A stretch of 20,663 bases of DNA from a virus: positions 1 to 20,663 of IMG/VR virus record IMGVR_UViG_3300047994_000180; one strand, 5' to 3'. The position numbers and the translations under genes are program-made. This document shows, piece after piece, positions 6,230 through 12,131 of the stretch. Each line of letters starts with the position of its first letter. The first letter of the stretch is position 1. The notes under the pieces were generated by a model. It had not been told where the DNA came from. It ran no database searches and saw only the letters and a list, made by a program, of their open reading frames with translations.

Positions 6230-6244
6230 TGGTTTATTTAAAAT

Positions 6245-6436
6245 TTATTTGTCACCGGAAAGTTCTTTCATTCTATCAAGAACATTAGAGCGTAATATTA
6301 CAATTTCAAGTTTTTCTTCAGGATCAGTGGTATCCTGTAGCATATGTTTATAATTATAATCAAGAATTTCAACATCTTCCATGCCGGCATTCTTAATAAT
6401 AATCAACTTGTCGTCAAGGTTTAGATTTTCGCTCAT
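6245..6436 (-). CDS. Hypothetical small protein, 63 aa
   Basis: A short acidic, mainly helical protein (Asn-Leu-Asp-Asp-Lys-Leu at the start; Glu-Glu-Lys-Leu-Glu-Ile-Val near residues 40-46; a charged C-terminal helix). It has one of the best ribosome-binding sites in the window, AGGAGG four bases before the ATG at 6436, so high expression is expected. A CATAAATA late-type box lies at 6469-6462, overlapping the end of the upstream gene. A strong hairpin follows its stop codon. Function not recognised. Confidence 0.8.
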   Translation of the reverse strand: MSENLNLDDKLIIIKNAGMEDVEILDYNYKHMLQDTTDPEEKLEIVILRSNVLDRMKELSGDK

Positions 6437-6461
6437 ACTAACCTCCTGTGATGTGATAAAC

Positions 6462-6469
6462 TATTTATG
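6462..6469 (-). promoter_or_regulatory. Late-promoter-like box CATAAATA
   Basis: CATAAATA on the minus strand, overlapping the preceding stop codon and 25 bases before the start of the 63-residue gene, which carries AGGAGG. ATAAATA also occurs by chance in this AT-rich sequence. Confidence 0.4.
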
Positions 6470-6698
6470 AACCGAATCCAAATTGAATTCTGAACATTGT
6501 TGCGTCTGTAGCCTCTTCAAATCCAAATTTATTTCCACCTAACATTGTCCATCTACCTTCTAAATTTTCCACACACCATATAACTATGCCTTTTTTTGCA
6601 ATTTCTGTATAAGGAATATTTAAATGTGTAAATGTCCAACTTGTATCTTTGTCCCTAATGAGTTCATTCATAGGAACATACATATTTTTTTTTGTCAT
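6465..6698 (-). CDS. Hypothetical small protein, 77 aa, tail-motif family
   Basis: I start at the ATG at 6698, which has GAGAGGG about six bases upstream. A longer frame to 6764 would run through the promoter at 6718-6746. The protein contains Ile-Val-Ile-Trp-Cys-Val-Glu-Asn and Gly-Arg-Trp-Thr-Met-Leu-Gly-Gly, then ends in a divergent family tail, Phe-Glu-Glu-Ala-Thr-Asp-Ala-Thr-Met-Phe-Arg-Ile-Gln-Phe. The early promoter and good Shine-Dalgarno sequence point to early expression; function unknown. Confidence 0.78.
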   Translation of the reverse strand: MTKKNMYVPMNELIRDKDTSWTFTHLNIPYTEIAKKGIVIWCVENLEGRWTMLGGNKFGFEEATDATMFRIQFGFGS

Positions 6699-6717
6699 AG
6701 TGTGCCCTCTCTGTGTT

Positions 6718-6746
6718 ACTATACAGTGTTTTAGTAAGTATGTCAA
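6718..6746 (-). promoter_or_regulatory. Sigma70-like early promoter, near consensus
   Basis: Minus-strand TTGACA (6746-6741), 17-base spacer, TATAGT (6723-6718). An inverted repeat TTACTA-N10-TAGTAA spans the spacer and -10. The expected start lies just upstream of the GAGAGGG ribosome-binding site of the 77-residue gene. Confidence 0.75.
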
Positions 6747-6766
6747 CATTCCATTAGAGGTCATAA

Positions 6767-6791
6767 ATAAGCCGACTCTCGGTCGGCTTAT
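6767..6791 (-). terminator. Hairpin at the end of the hydrolase gene
   Basis: A 10-bp perfect stem (6767-6776 with 6782-6791) around a five-base loop overlaps the hydrolase stop codon. On the minus strand it is followed by only a short T-rich stretch, so it is a modest intrinsic terminator candidate separating the hydrolase from the next early-type unit. Confidence 0.55.
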
Positions 6792-7516
6792 CCTTTAAAA
6801 GGTGTCCAATTATCTTTTGTTTGTGCTAATCTGTTAGCAACAATATATATAGATATTGGATTATGCACTAAACCTAAATGACTTGAACCAACTACTTCTA
6901 TGTTTTGAACAAATTTTCTTTCTTCCTCGATAGTCGCTTCCCAAGATACTACTCCATCTGTCTTACTATACAACGAAGTAAACGGAACTGGCGGAGGAAT
7001 AGAAATCTTTTTGATTATTTCGGGATTTTTATATTCTGTATCCTTACTAAGAAACTCGTAAAGTTTTTCAACATTTGTTGCATTATTGGTACCCTTAAAT
7101 GGCGTACCTAAAGTGATAACTTGCCTTACTAAATCCGGAGATTTCTTAGCGACCTCTCTTCCATAAATTCCGCCTAAACTCCAGCCTATAATGCTTATTT
7201 GTTTATTTCCCTCTTCCATATAAATAGATTCAAGTATTTCTGCAATATTAAAAATCATAGAATCTAATCCTTCCCTGGGTCCCAAATTCCTTCCTAATCC
7301 CCAAGGATATGGTTTATATCCTATTTCTTTAAGAAAATTTCGCATAAAATGAGTAGAAGAATCAGTTGTCCCAAGTCCCGGGATAATTAAAACAGGATGA
7401 CCGTCGCCTTTAGGGGAAATATTTTGGAGATGTAGATTTAAAATACAACCAAGTCCATATTCGGCTATACATCTGGGAGCTTCGAGACCTAATAGTAGTG
7501 TTGATGGTGATTTCAT
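6788..7516 (-). CDS. Alpha/beta hydrolase (lipase/esterase-like)
   Basis: Predicted serine hydrolase of the alpha/beta fold; the substrate is unknown (an ester or acyl lipid is a guess). Visible motifs in order: Ile-Pro-Gly-Leu-Gly (45-49, oxyanion-hole region), nucleophile elbow Gly111-Trp-Ser113-Leu-Gly-Gly, the following Thr-Leu-Gly-Thr-Pro-Phe (135-140) typical of lipase-like members, Asp187 in Lys-Thr-Asp-Gly-Val-Val, and His213 in Gly-Ser-Ser-His-Leu-Gly. At 242 residues it is a compact single domain. No clear signal peptide, so it probably acts in the cytoplasm or is released at lysis. The ATG at 7516 has AAAGGA seven bases upstream, with a GATAAATA late-type box before it. Confidence 0.85.
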   Translation of the reverse strand: MKSPSTLLLGLEAPRCIAEYGLGCILNLHLQNISPKGDGHPVLIIPGLGTTDSSTHFMRNFLKEIGYKPYPWGLGRNLGPREGLDSMIFNIAEILESIYMEEGNKQISIIGWSLGGIYGREVAKKSPDLVRQVITLGTPFKGTNNATNVEKLYEFLSKDTEYKNPEIIKKISIPPPVPFTSLYSKTDGVVSWEATIEEERKFVQNIEVVGSSHLGLVHNPISIYIVANRLAQTKDNWTPFKG

Positions 7517-7537
7517 AGGTAATCCTTTGTTGATTTC

Positions 7538-7663
7538 CTATTTATCGCAAAAATCATATAACTTAGTGTTATGATTGAAATAGACTTTTCCCGATTTTAC
7601 CAGATCAAAAATCAAAAGTTCAGACTTAGCATGTGCATTATTATGTTCTTCTACTGTCAGCAT
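7538..7663 (-). CDS. Possible small protein, 41 aa
   Basis: A short ORF filling most of the gap between clpP and the hydrolase. It encodes a soluble peptide starting Met-Leu-Thr-Val-Glu-Glu-His with a central Leu-Leu-Ile-Phe-Asp-Leu-Val segment and a Tyr/Phe/Asn-rich end. AAAGAG lies upstream but farther than usual. Support is that it exactly fills the gap on the shared strand and ends at the late-type box; I recognise no family. Confidence 0.5.
   Translation of the reverse strand: MLTVEEHNNAHAKSELLIFDLVKSGKVYFNHNTKLYDFCDK
7539..7546 (-). promoter_or_regulatory. Late-promoter-like box GATAAATA upstream of the hydrolase
   Basis: GATAAATA (7546-7539 on the minus strand) lies 22 bases before the hydrolase ATG and overlaps the stop of the small 41-residue ORF. 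The leader that follows contains the AAAGGA ribosome-binding site. Confidence 0.45.
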
Positions 7664-7682
7664 TACAAGGTTTGCTCTTTTA

Positions 7683-8279
7683 TCATACTCTCTTATTTAC
7701 TATTTGATCTGCTAATCCAAGGTCAACTGCCTGTTGTGAGGTTAACCACCTGTCTCTATCAAGTAAAGTTACAAATTCCTCATATGTTTTACCCTTCGAG
7801 TTATGCTTAACATAAAGTTCGGTCATTTCTTTTTTAATACGAATACCTTCGATAAGATCAATTTCCATATCCGAAACTTTACCTCTTGTACCCGATGATG
7901 GTTGATGAATCATTGTCATAGCGCGAGGAAGAATGTAACGATGACCAGGTTCTCCGGCCTGGGCGATAAAACTACCCATACTTGCGGCCCAGCCAGTAAC
8001 ATAAGTATGTACCGGGCACTTGATATATTGCATAACATCATATACAGCTAGGCCATCATATACCGATCCGCCGCCGGAAGTAATATACATATTTATTGGT
8101 TGTTCTGGATTTTCTGCTTCTAAAAATAAAAGTTGTGCAACGACTATATTGCACATATTTTCTTCAACTTCGCCTTTAAAGAAAATAATTCTCTCTTTTA
8201 GAAGTCTACTATACAAGTCGTAACTTCTTTCACCTCGGGCGGTTTGTTCAACAACCATAGGGATCAGGGCATTTTGCAT
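7683..8279 (-). CDS. clpP: ClpP-like serine protease subunit
   Basis: Proteolytic subunit of the Clp type; family members form tetradecameric barrels fed by AAA+ unfoldases. The protein has the full triad: Ser100 in Gly-Trp-Ala-Ala-Ser-Met-Gly-Ser, His125 in Met-Ile-His-Gln-Pro, and Asp176 in Asp-Arg-Trp-Leu. The Ser-Gly-Gly-Gly-Ser-Val substrate-binding loop is at 68-73. Length (198) is close to bacterial ClpP without a long propeptide. No phage unfoldase is visible, so it may use the host's ClpA or ClpX. In some phages ClpP-like enzymes serve as head maturation proteases, but here no capsid genes are adjacent. AAAGGA lies before the ATG at 8279. It is divergent from the plus-strand gene at 8307. 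Confidence 0.93.
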   Translation of the reverse strand: MQNALIPMVVEQTARGERSYDLYSRLLKERIIFFKGEVEENMCNIVVAQLLFLEAENPEQPINMYITSGGGSVYDGLAVYDVMQYIKCPVHTYVTGWAASMGSFIAQAGEPGHRYILPRAMTMIHQPSSGTRGKVSDMEIDLIEGIRIKKEMTELYVKHNSKGKTYEEFVTLLDRDRWLTSQQAVDLGLADQIVNKRV

Positions 8280-8293
8280 TTTTGTTTTCCTTT

Positions 8294-8301
8294 GATAAAT
8301 A
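8294..8301 (+). promoter_or_regulatory. Late-promoter-like box GATAAATA, five bases before ATG
   Basis: GATAAATA on the plus strand is followed by GTGTT and then the ATG at 8307. No Shine-Dalgarno sequence precedes this ATG, and there are only 27 bases to the divergent clpP start, so a leaderless message is suggested. Confidence 0.5.
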
Positions 8302-8306
8302 GTGTT

Positions 8307-8696
8307 ATGAAACTAAAAGACATTCTTCTTGAATCACCCACCGATGTAGTAGCTCGATTTTACAAGGAAGCGAGCGAGTCCTACGACCGTTTCTATAATC
8401 CAGAGGATGTCAAATATAAGAAAAAGAATAAAGAATATTACGATGAACACTTTAAAGAATGGTTCAATGAAGATATAGTTCCTATTTTTACAAGACCAGT
8501 AACCGAACCTCAACCCGAATATCGTCCAAAGCCTCAAGAAGGTAAACTTCAGACACCGGGTTATCGAGGTTTACAGTATGCGCTTGCTGCTGCAGGATTA
8601 CCATACAACCATAATGTTCAAAGATATAAAGAAGATCCTGCTCGAGCAGTTGCATCAACTACCATGGACGCGACCCGAAATTCAAATGGGCAATAA
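8307..8696 (+). CDS. Hypothetical phage protein, 129 aa, lone plus-strand gene
   Basis: Starts [10 protein letters not shown], resembling the short N-terminal peptides of T4 internal head proteins. A Lys/Tyr/Glu-rich helical region follows (about 25-55), then a Pro-rich linker, then [18 protein letters not shown] at about 90-107. I place the start at 8307 and not 21 codons upstream, because the upstream extension would overlap clpP and the late-type box sits five bases before this ATG. It is the only gene clearly on this strand and converges with the homing-endonuclease remnant, overlapping it by 15 bases. A virion role is inferred from the N-terminus; not established. Confidence 0.82.
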   Translation: MKLKDILLESPTDVVARFYKEASESYDRFYNPEDVKYKKKNKEYYDEHFKEWFNEDIVPIFTRPVTEPQPEYRPKPQEGKLQTPGYRGLQYALAAAGLPYNHNVQRYKEDPARAVASTTMDATRNSNGQ

Positions 8697-8889
8697 TCTA
8701 CAGTTATTATTGTGATATCTGTTTACTGATCTTATTCCTACAAGTTTATTACAAACACTACACTGAATCTTTGGATGAGTTTGTCCAATCATTGTATTTC
8801 TTATCTTTTCCCTTTCCTATATAGTACGGTGTTCCTGCCTCGGCTGTTATCGAATCTTTTGATCTTATATATGCATAGATATAAAACAT
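8682..8889 (-). pseudogene. Decayed GIY-YIG homing endonuclease remnant
   Basis: Two overlapping short frames form the two ends of a typical phage GIY-YIG endonuclease. Frame one (8889-8758, 43 residues) starts Met-Phe-Tyr-Ile-Tyr-Ala-Tyr and has Pro-Tyr-Tyr-Ile-Gly-Lys-Gly-Lys at 21-28, the GIY-YIG motif. Frame two (8792-8682, 36 residues) has Cys-Ser-Val-Cys at 11-14 and His-Asn-Asn-Asn-Cys at 27-31, like the C-terminal zinc finger of these enzymes. The catalytic middle (conserved Arg and Glu) is missing and the frames are out of register, as after an internal deletion. Alternatively one or both frames may still be expressed as mini-proteins. The start has no good ribosome-binding site. Confidence 0.75.
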
Positions 8890-8900
8890 ATCAGTAATTT

Positions 8901-9206
8901 TCAATAATTGTATTTAAGTTTCTTAAAGGTAAGAAATTCTACTTGTTCAGATGTTAATTTTGTAACTTCCAATATATTGTCTACATAGATAATAGAAAGT
9001 TTACATTTTCTATAGTAGACGTCCTGATAATCTTCATCTACGAAAGGAAGTCCGACATCATCAAATTTTTGCCAATGGCAAAAATTAAATTTTTGCCATA
9101 TTGGATTAATTGATAAATCAATATTTCCAAAAGAATCAACTGGTATAGTTTTACCTCCAGTTTTATCACAAAGATAATATTCCCCATCTCGTAAAATAGC
9201 GTACAT
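8901..9206 (-). CDS. Hypothetical small protein, 101 aa
   Basis: I use the ATG at 9206, which forms a TAATG overlap with the upstream stop, not the TTG at 9212. The protein begins Met-Tyr-Ala-Ile-Leu-Arg-Asp-Gly-Glu-Tyr-Tyr-Leu-Cys, is rich in Asp, Tyr and Phe, and ends with Leu-Thr-Ser-Glu-Gln and Lys-Lys-Leu-Lys. The immediately upstream gene has the same kind of ends (Met-Tyr-Gly-Ile, Thr-Glu-Glu-Gln, Lys-Lys-Leu-Lys), so the two may be diverged tandem duplicates. No catalytic or membrane motif. Function unknown. Confidence 0.8.
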   Translation of the reverse strand: MYAILRDGEYYLCDKTGGKTIPVDSFGNIDLSINPIWQKFNFCHWQKFDDVGLPFVDEDYQDVYYRKCKLSIIYVDNILEVTKLTSEQVEFLTFKKLKYNY

Positions 9207-9436
9207 TACCAACCTTTTAATTTTTTTATTATATACTCTGCTTCTTGTTCTTCAGTAAACTTAAATACAGACATAGAATAGTCATCTGAATCAGACATCA
9301 GTTGTTGTAATAGATTATCTATCTCCATTGGAGATTCTTTTATCACTGGATTATTATATCTTGATAATGGATAAAAATTCATTCCACGGCTTGCTGCCCA
9401 GCAAAGTATTCCGTATTTTCCTTTTATTCCGTACAT
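9206..9436 (-). CDS. Hypothetical small protein, 76 aa
   Basis: A compact protein beginning Met-Tyr-Gly-Ile-Lys-Gly-Lys-Tyr-Gly-Ile-Leu-Cys-Trp, with an acidic middle (Asp-Ser-Asp-Asp-Tyr near 50-54) and the ending Glu-Glu-Gln-Glu-Ala-Glu-Tyr-Ile-Ile-Lys-Lys-Leu-Lys. Its ends resemble those of the next gene downstream. The ATG at 9436 lies two bases past the exonuclease stop, so it is very likely co-transcribed with the exonuclease. Function unknown. Confidence 0.8.
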   Translation of the reverse strand: MYGIKGKYGILCWAASRGMNFYPLSRYNNPVIKESPMEIDNLLQQLMSDSDDYSMSVFKFTEEQEAEYIIKKLKGW

Positions 9437-9438
9437 TA

Positions 9439-10200
9439 TTACAATACTGCTTCAATGCTTGCTGCCAAATCTGGATCAAAATTATCAGCTTCCTCATTGA
9501 ACCAGTCTGTACTTCTAGCGGCCCATTGCCAATATGATTTAGGAATATCTTTCATTAATTCGCCTCGGTGTTTACCAAAAGGCATACGTTCATAGATGAT
9601 CGGGGATGATGCCCATTCTTGAATTTGTGGCCCGTAAGGTTGATTTACATCAATTATATCGGATTCTTCTAATAAATCAACTAATACTTCAAGAAGTTTT
9701 GCCGTAATAAAAGAATCATTGCCGGCGCGATGGCATCTCATCTCAATAGGAATGTCTAATTCGAGTGCAAAACGTAAATATGGAAGATTTGTTTCTTCAA
9801 TACTTTCCATACTATTAAATAACTTTTTAGCCATTCTCCATGTGCAGATAGAATTTGTTGGAAGGATAATATTATAACGATTTAACACCTTCATATCATA
9901 AAAATAATTATGACCTACTACATATCCTTCTTTATATCCGTTCATTACTGCCTGAAATGTATCTTTAGATTCTATAAATGATAATTTATCTTTTACCATC
10001 TTATCGGTAATATAACAAATAGATTGTACCGTTGCTGGAATATTATTTAATGGTTTATGTAAATCTTGAAAAATAGCCCAATCGTTACCGTCCCTGATAA
10101 CAAATCCAGATTCTATAATTTCAGCGGTATTATAATCTTTTCCTGTTGTTTCTGTATCAAGGATTAGGCAGCTCTTTAAAAAATCTTCTTTATTTGACAT
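9439..10200 (-). CDS. DEDDh 3'-5' exonuclease with C-terminal ExoX-like domain
   Basis: Predicted to remove nucleotides from DNA 3' ends with two metal ions, in repair, recombination or end processing. The DEDDh catalytic set is visible: Asp15 and Glu17 in Leu-Asp-Thr-Glu-Thr-Thr-Gly, Asp102 following Gly-His-Asn (96-98), then His157 and Asp162 in His-Arg-Ala-Gly-Asn-Asp. Residues 206-253 carry Met-Pro-Phe-Gly-Lys-His-Arg-Gly-Glu, then Trp-Gln-Trp and a terminal acidic helix, a short domain also found at the end of exodeoxyribonuclease X-type proteins (DUF3820-like). The ATG at 10200 has GGAG at good distance, with an early-type promoter just upstream. Confidence 0.9.
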   Translation of the reverse strand: MSNKEDFLKSCLILDTETTGKDYNTAEIIESGFVIRDGNDWAIFQDLHKPLNNIPATVQSICYITDKMVKDKLSFIESKDTFQAVMNGYKEGYVVGHNYFYDMKVLNRYNIILPTNSICTWRMAKKLFNSMESIEETNLPYLRFALELDIPIEMRCHRAGNDSFITAKLLEVLVDLLEESDIIDVNQPYGPQIQEWASSPIIYERMPFGKHRGELMKDIPKSYWQWAARSTDWFNEEADNFDPDLAASIEAVL

Positions 10201-10221
10201 AAAAATTCTCCAATAAGTAAT

Positions 10222-10250
10222 AGTGTAACATTTACTTACTAGATAGTCAA
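10222..10250 (-). promoter_or_regulatory. Sigma70-like early promoter of the exonuclease operon
   Basis: Minus-strand TTGACT (10250-10245), 17-base spacer, TACACT (10227-10222), with GGAG and the exonuclease ATG following. A 7-bp inverted repeat (TAAGTAA/TTACTTA, 11-base spacer) is centred on the -10. Confidence 0.65.
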
Positions 10251-10272
10251 TCTTTCTTTAAAGAAAAATAAT

Positions 10273-10443
10273 TTATTTTTTCTTTGCGTCGTTATCGAAC
10301 TGCTTTTTAGTTGCTTGTACAATTCCGTGAAATCTTTTATCAGCTTTTTTTGTATCGCCGGCCTTATCTGCCGCTGTGGCATCTTTACCAGCAGCAGTCT
10401 TATAATCAGCAAGCTTCTTAGTCGATATCTCGTCTAATCTCAT
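10273..10443 (-). CDS. Small basic phage protein, 56 aa
   Basis: A short Lys/Ala/Asp-rich protein beginning Met-Arg-Leu-Asp-Glu-Ile-Ser-Thr-Lys-Lys-Leu-Ala-Asp-Tyr-Lys and ending in a lysine run. The ATG at 10443 forms an ATGA overlap with the stop of the 563-residue gene, so it is almost certainly co-translated with it. The opening and the Arg-Phe-His-Gly-Ile-Val-Gln-Ala segment recall, from memory, small uncharacterised proteins common in T4-like phages. It is the last gene of the late-type block; only a weak AT-rich hairpin follows. Confidence 0.78.
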   Translation of the reverse strand: MRLDEISTKKLADYKTAAGKDATAADKAGDTKKADKRFHGIVQATKKQFDNDAKKK

Positions 10444-12131
10444 CTTCCGTAACCCTTCATGTTACCCAAAGATGCAAAACGCTTCATCCATGTCAGCACA
10501 TCGGGATCTGCTTCGTTACTTTCTTCAAGCTTACCGGCTTTTGCCATTTTAGCGTGAACTGCACCAGCAACTTTTTCTCCAGCTTCCTTACTTCCGTACT
10601 CTTTAGCTGCTTTCTTTTCTACAGCTTTGAATCCAGTTGTCTTTCCGTTGTTGTGCTTACCTTCGTCCTTTTCAGAAACAATTGCTTCGTCGATTTCTCC
10701 GCCTTCGGAGTCAGATTCACCATCTTTATTTTCTTTTTCTTCAGCTTTCTTTTCGGCATCAATTAACCATTCTGGTTTTCCGCCTTTCTTTTCACCTAAT
10801 GTTCTCATACCGAGTACAGGTGCTACAGATTCTACAAGTTTATCGTATTTTTTCAACGATTGAAGGATTGCTGCTATATCTTTATCTACGTTTTCCATAA
10901 TTCTTCCTTTGTTTACCGATTCCGGCATTGTTGGTGCAGTTCCGGGGGGATATTTCCCACCTCCCGATGGGCCGACACCTGCACCCATTGATCCTAAACT
11001 TCCACCTGTCTGCATATCACCGGCCTCATCGTCCTCTTCACTAAGCTGAGGTTGCTCTGGAGGAGTATCTGTAGCTGGTTGTTCTACCTTTTTGGGTCTT
11101 ACTTTATCTGTAAAATAACCTGCATTTACAAACTTATGTAATTTTTCAAGTTCCTTATCTAATTCGTAGGTCTTTATTTTGAAATCATTATCTTGCAATG
11201 TAGGATCATCAGAAAGTTCTTTGAATGCTTGTTCGATTTTTTCTTTGTTAGATTTGATCCCATGAACAATATCAGTATAGATATAAGGAAAACGTTCCTT
11301 GATTATATTCTTATTAACTTGATCGTCAGCAATATCTTTGAATGATAATCCACTGTCGGCACCAAACTGATATTTTTCATCTCCAGTAATGTGCTTTTGA
11401 TTAAATCCACTAATCTTATCAACTTTTTCAGGATTCTTAGGAAACATTTGGAACAAGAAAGCTTCGCCGGCATATCTATGGAAATGACTATCGTGATTTG
11501 AATTGGCTGTACACCATTGTGTACCTAACCCAACAGCACAAGCAGCAGCCCTGTTCAATGTAACAAAGATCTTGTAGTCGTCATTATCAACAACCTTGAT
11601 AGTTTTTGCCTTTTTATTTCTTTCTGCATTCTTTGCAGCATCACGAACCTGCTCAAGCTTATCATTATAGTGAACAGTCATGTATCTACCAAGATCTCTT
11701 ACACTATTGAACTTGGGAATATCCCTGTGATTGGCATCAAGCATGTTTCTATTCTTTAGAATAGTCCAATCGCGCATATTCATATTCATAACACCGGTAA
11801 TATCTTCCCAGTTATGACTTCCAGCAATATAGCGTCTTACAATCCATTCACTATAGGCACCATCTCTCGAATAAATAGTGCCTTCGTAACCGGCAGCTTC
11901 GATTCTGTCAAGATTTTCTAGGAACCATTGTGCTAATTCCTCATCCGGTAACTTTTTTGCCTGTTTACTAAATCCTGCAGCAAATGCACGAGGATTTGAT
12001 GAAGCATCATCTCTGATAGCATCTGCTAAATTAGAAACCAAATTTTTATCATTCATAACACGCTGGCTGCCCTTTGTTAGGGCAACCGCCTCAGTTAAGA
12101 ATGCTTCAATAAGCTGATCTAATTCATTCAT
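10440..12131 (-). CDS. Large putative virion-associated protein with GTxWCTA motif, 563 aa
   Basis: The N-terminus Met-Asn-Glu-Leu-Asp-Gln-Leu-Ile-Glu-Ala-Phe-Leu-Thr-Glu-Ala resembles T4 capsid-targeting peptides, with Leu-Thr-Glu|Ala fitting the gp21 protease cleavage rule. Residues 30-300 form a conserved-looking domain with Gly203-Thr-Gln-Trp206-Cys207-Thr-Ala, then His-Phe-His-Arg-Tyr; this motif recurs in phage proteins I cannot assign a function. Residues about 345-400 are a disordered Pro/Gly/Glu linker, and the rest is Lys/Glu/Ala-rich and helical. The ATG at 12131 overlaps the previous TAA (TAATG). Co-transcription with the 1045-residue gene suggests a late structural or injected protein; this is inference. 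Confidence 0.82.
   Translation of the reverse strand: MNELDQLIEAFLTEAVALTKGSQRVMNDKNLVSNLADAIRDDASSNPRAFAAGFSKQAKKLPDEELAQWFLENLDRIEAAGYEGTIYSRDGAYSEWIVRRYIAGSHNWEDITGVMNMNMRDWTILKNRNMLDANHRDIPKFNSVRDLGRYMTVHYNDKLEQVRDAAKNAERNKKAKTIKVVDNDDYKIFVTLNRAAACAVGLGTQWCTANSNHDSHFHRYAGEAFLFQMFPKNPEKVDKISGFNQKHITGDEKYQFGADSGLSFKDIADDQVNKNIIKERFPYIYTDIVHGIKSNKEKIEQAFKELSDDPTLQDNDFKIKTYELDKELEKLHKFVNAGYFTDKVRPKKVEQPATDTPPEQPQLSEEDDEAGDMQTGGSLGSMGAGVGPSGGGKYPPGTAPTMPESVNKGRIMENVDKDIAAILQSLKKYDKLVESVAPVLGMRTLGEKKGGKPEWLIDAEKKAEEKENKDGESDSEGGEIDEAIVSEKDEGKHNNGKTTGFKAVEKKAAKEYGSKEAGEKVAGAVHAKMAKAGKLEESNEADPDVLTWMKRFASLGNMKGYGR

Noticed and set aside
8244-8306. Upstream extension of the plus-strand gene
   Set aside because: It overlaps the start of clpP; the internal ATG at 8307 begins a typical phage N-terminus five bases after a late-type box.
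10251-10275. AT-only hairpin after the 56-residue gene as terminator
   Set aside because: The stem has almost no G:C pairs, so it is too weak to call.
10554-10900. Three overlapping plus-strand ORFs
   Set aside because: Ser/Phe/Leu-rich shadows of the Lys/Glu-rich end of the 563-residue protein.
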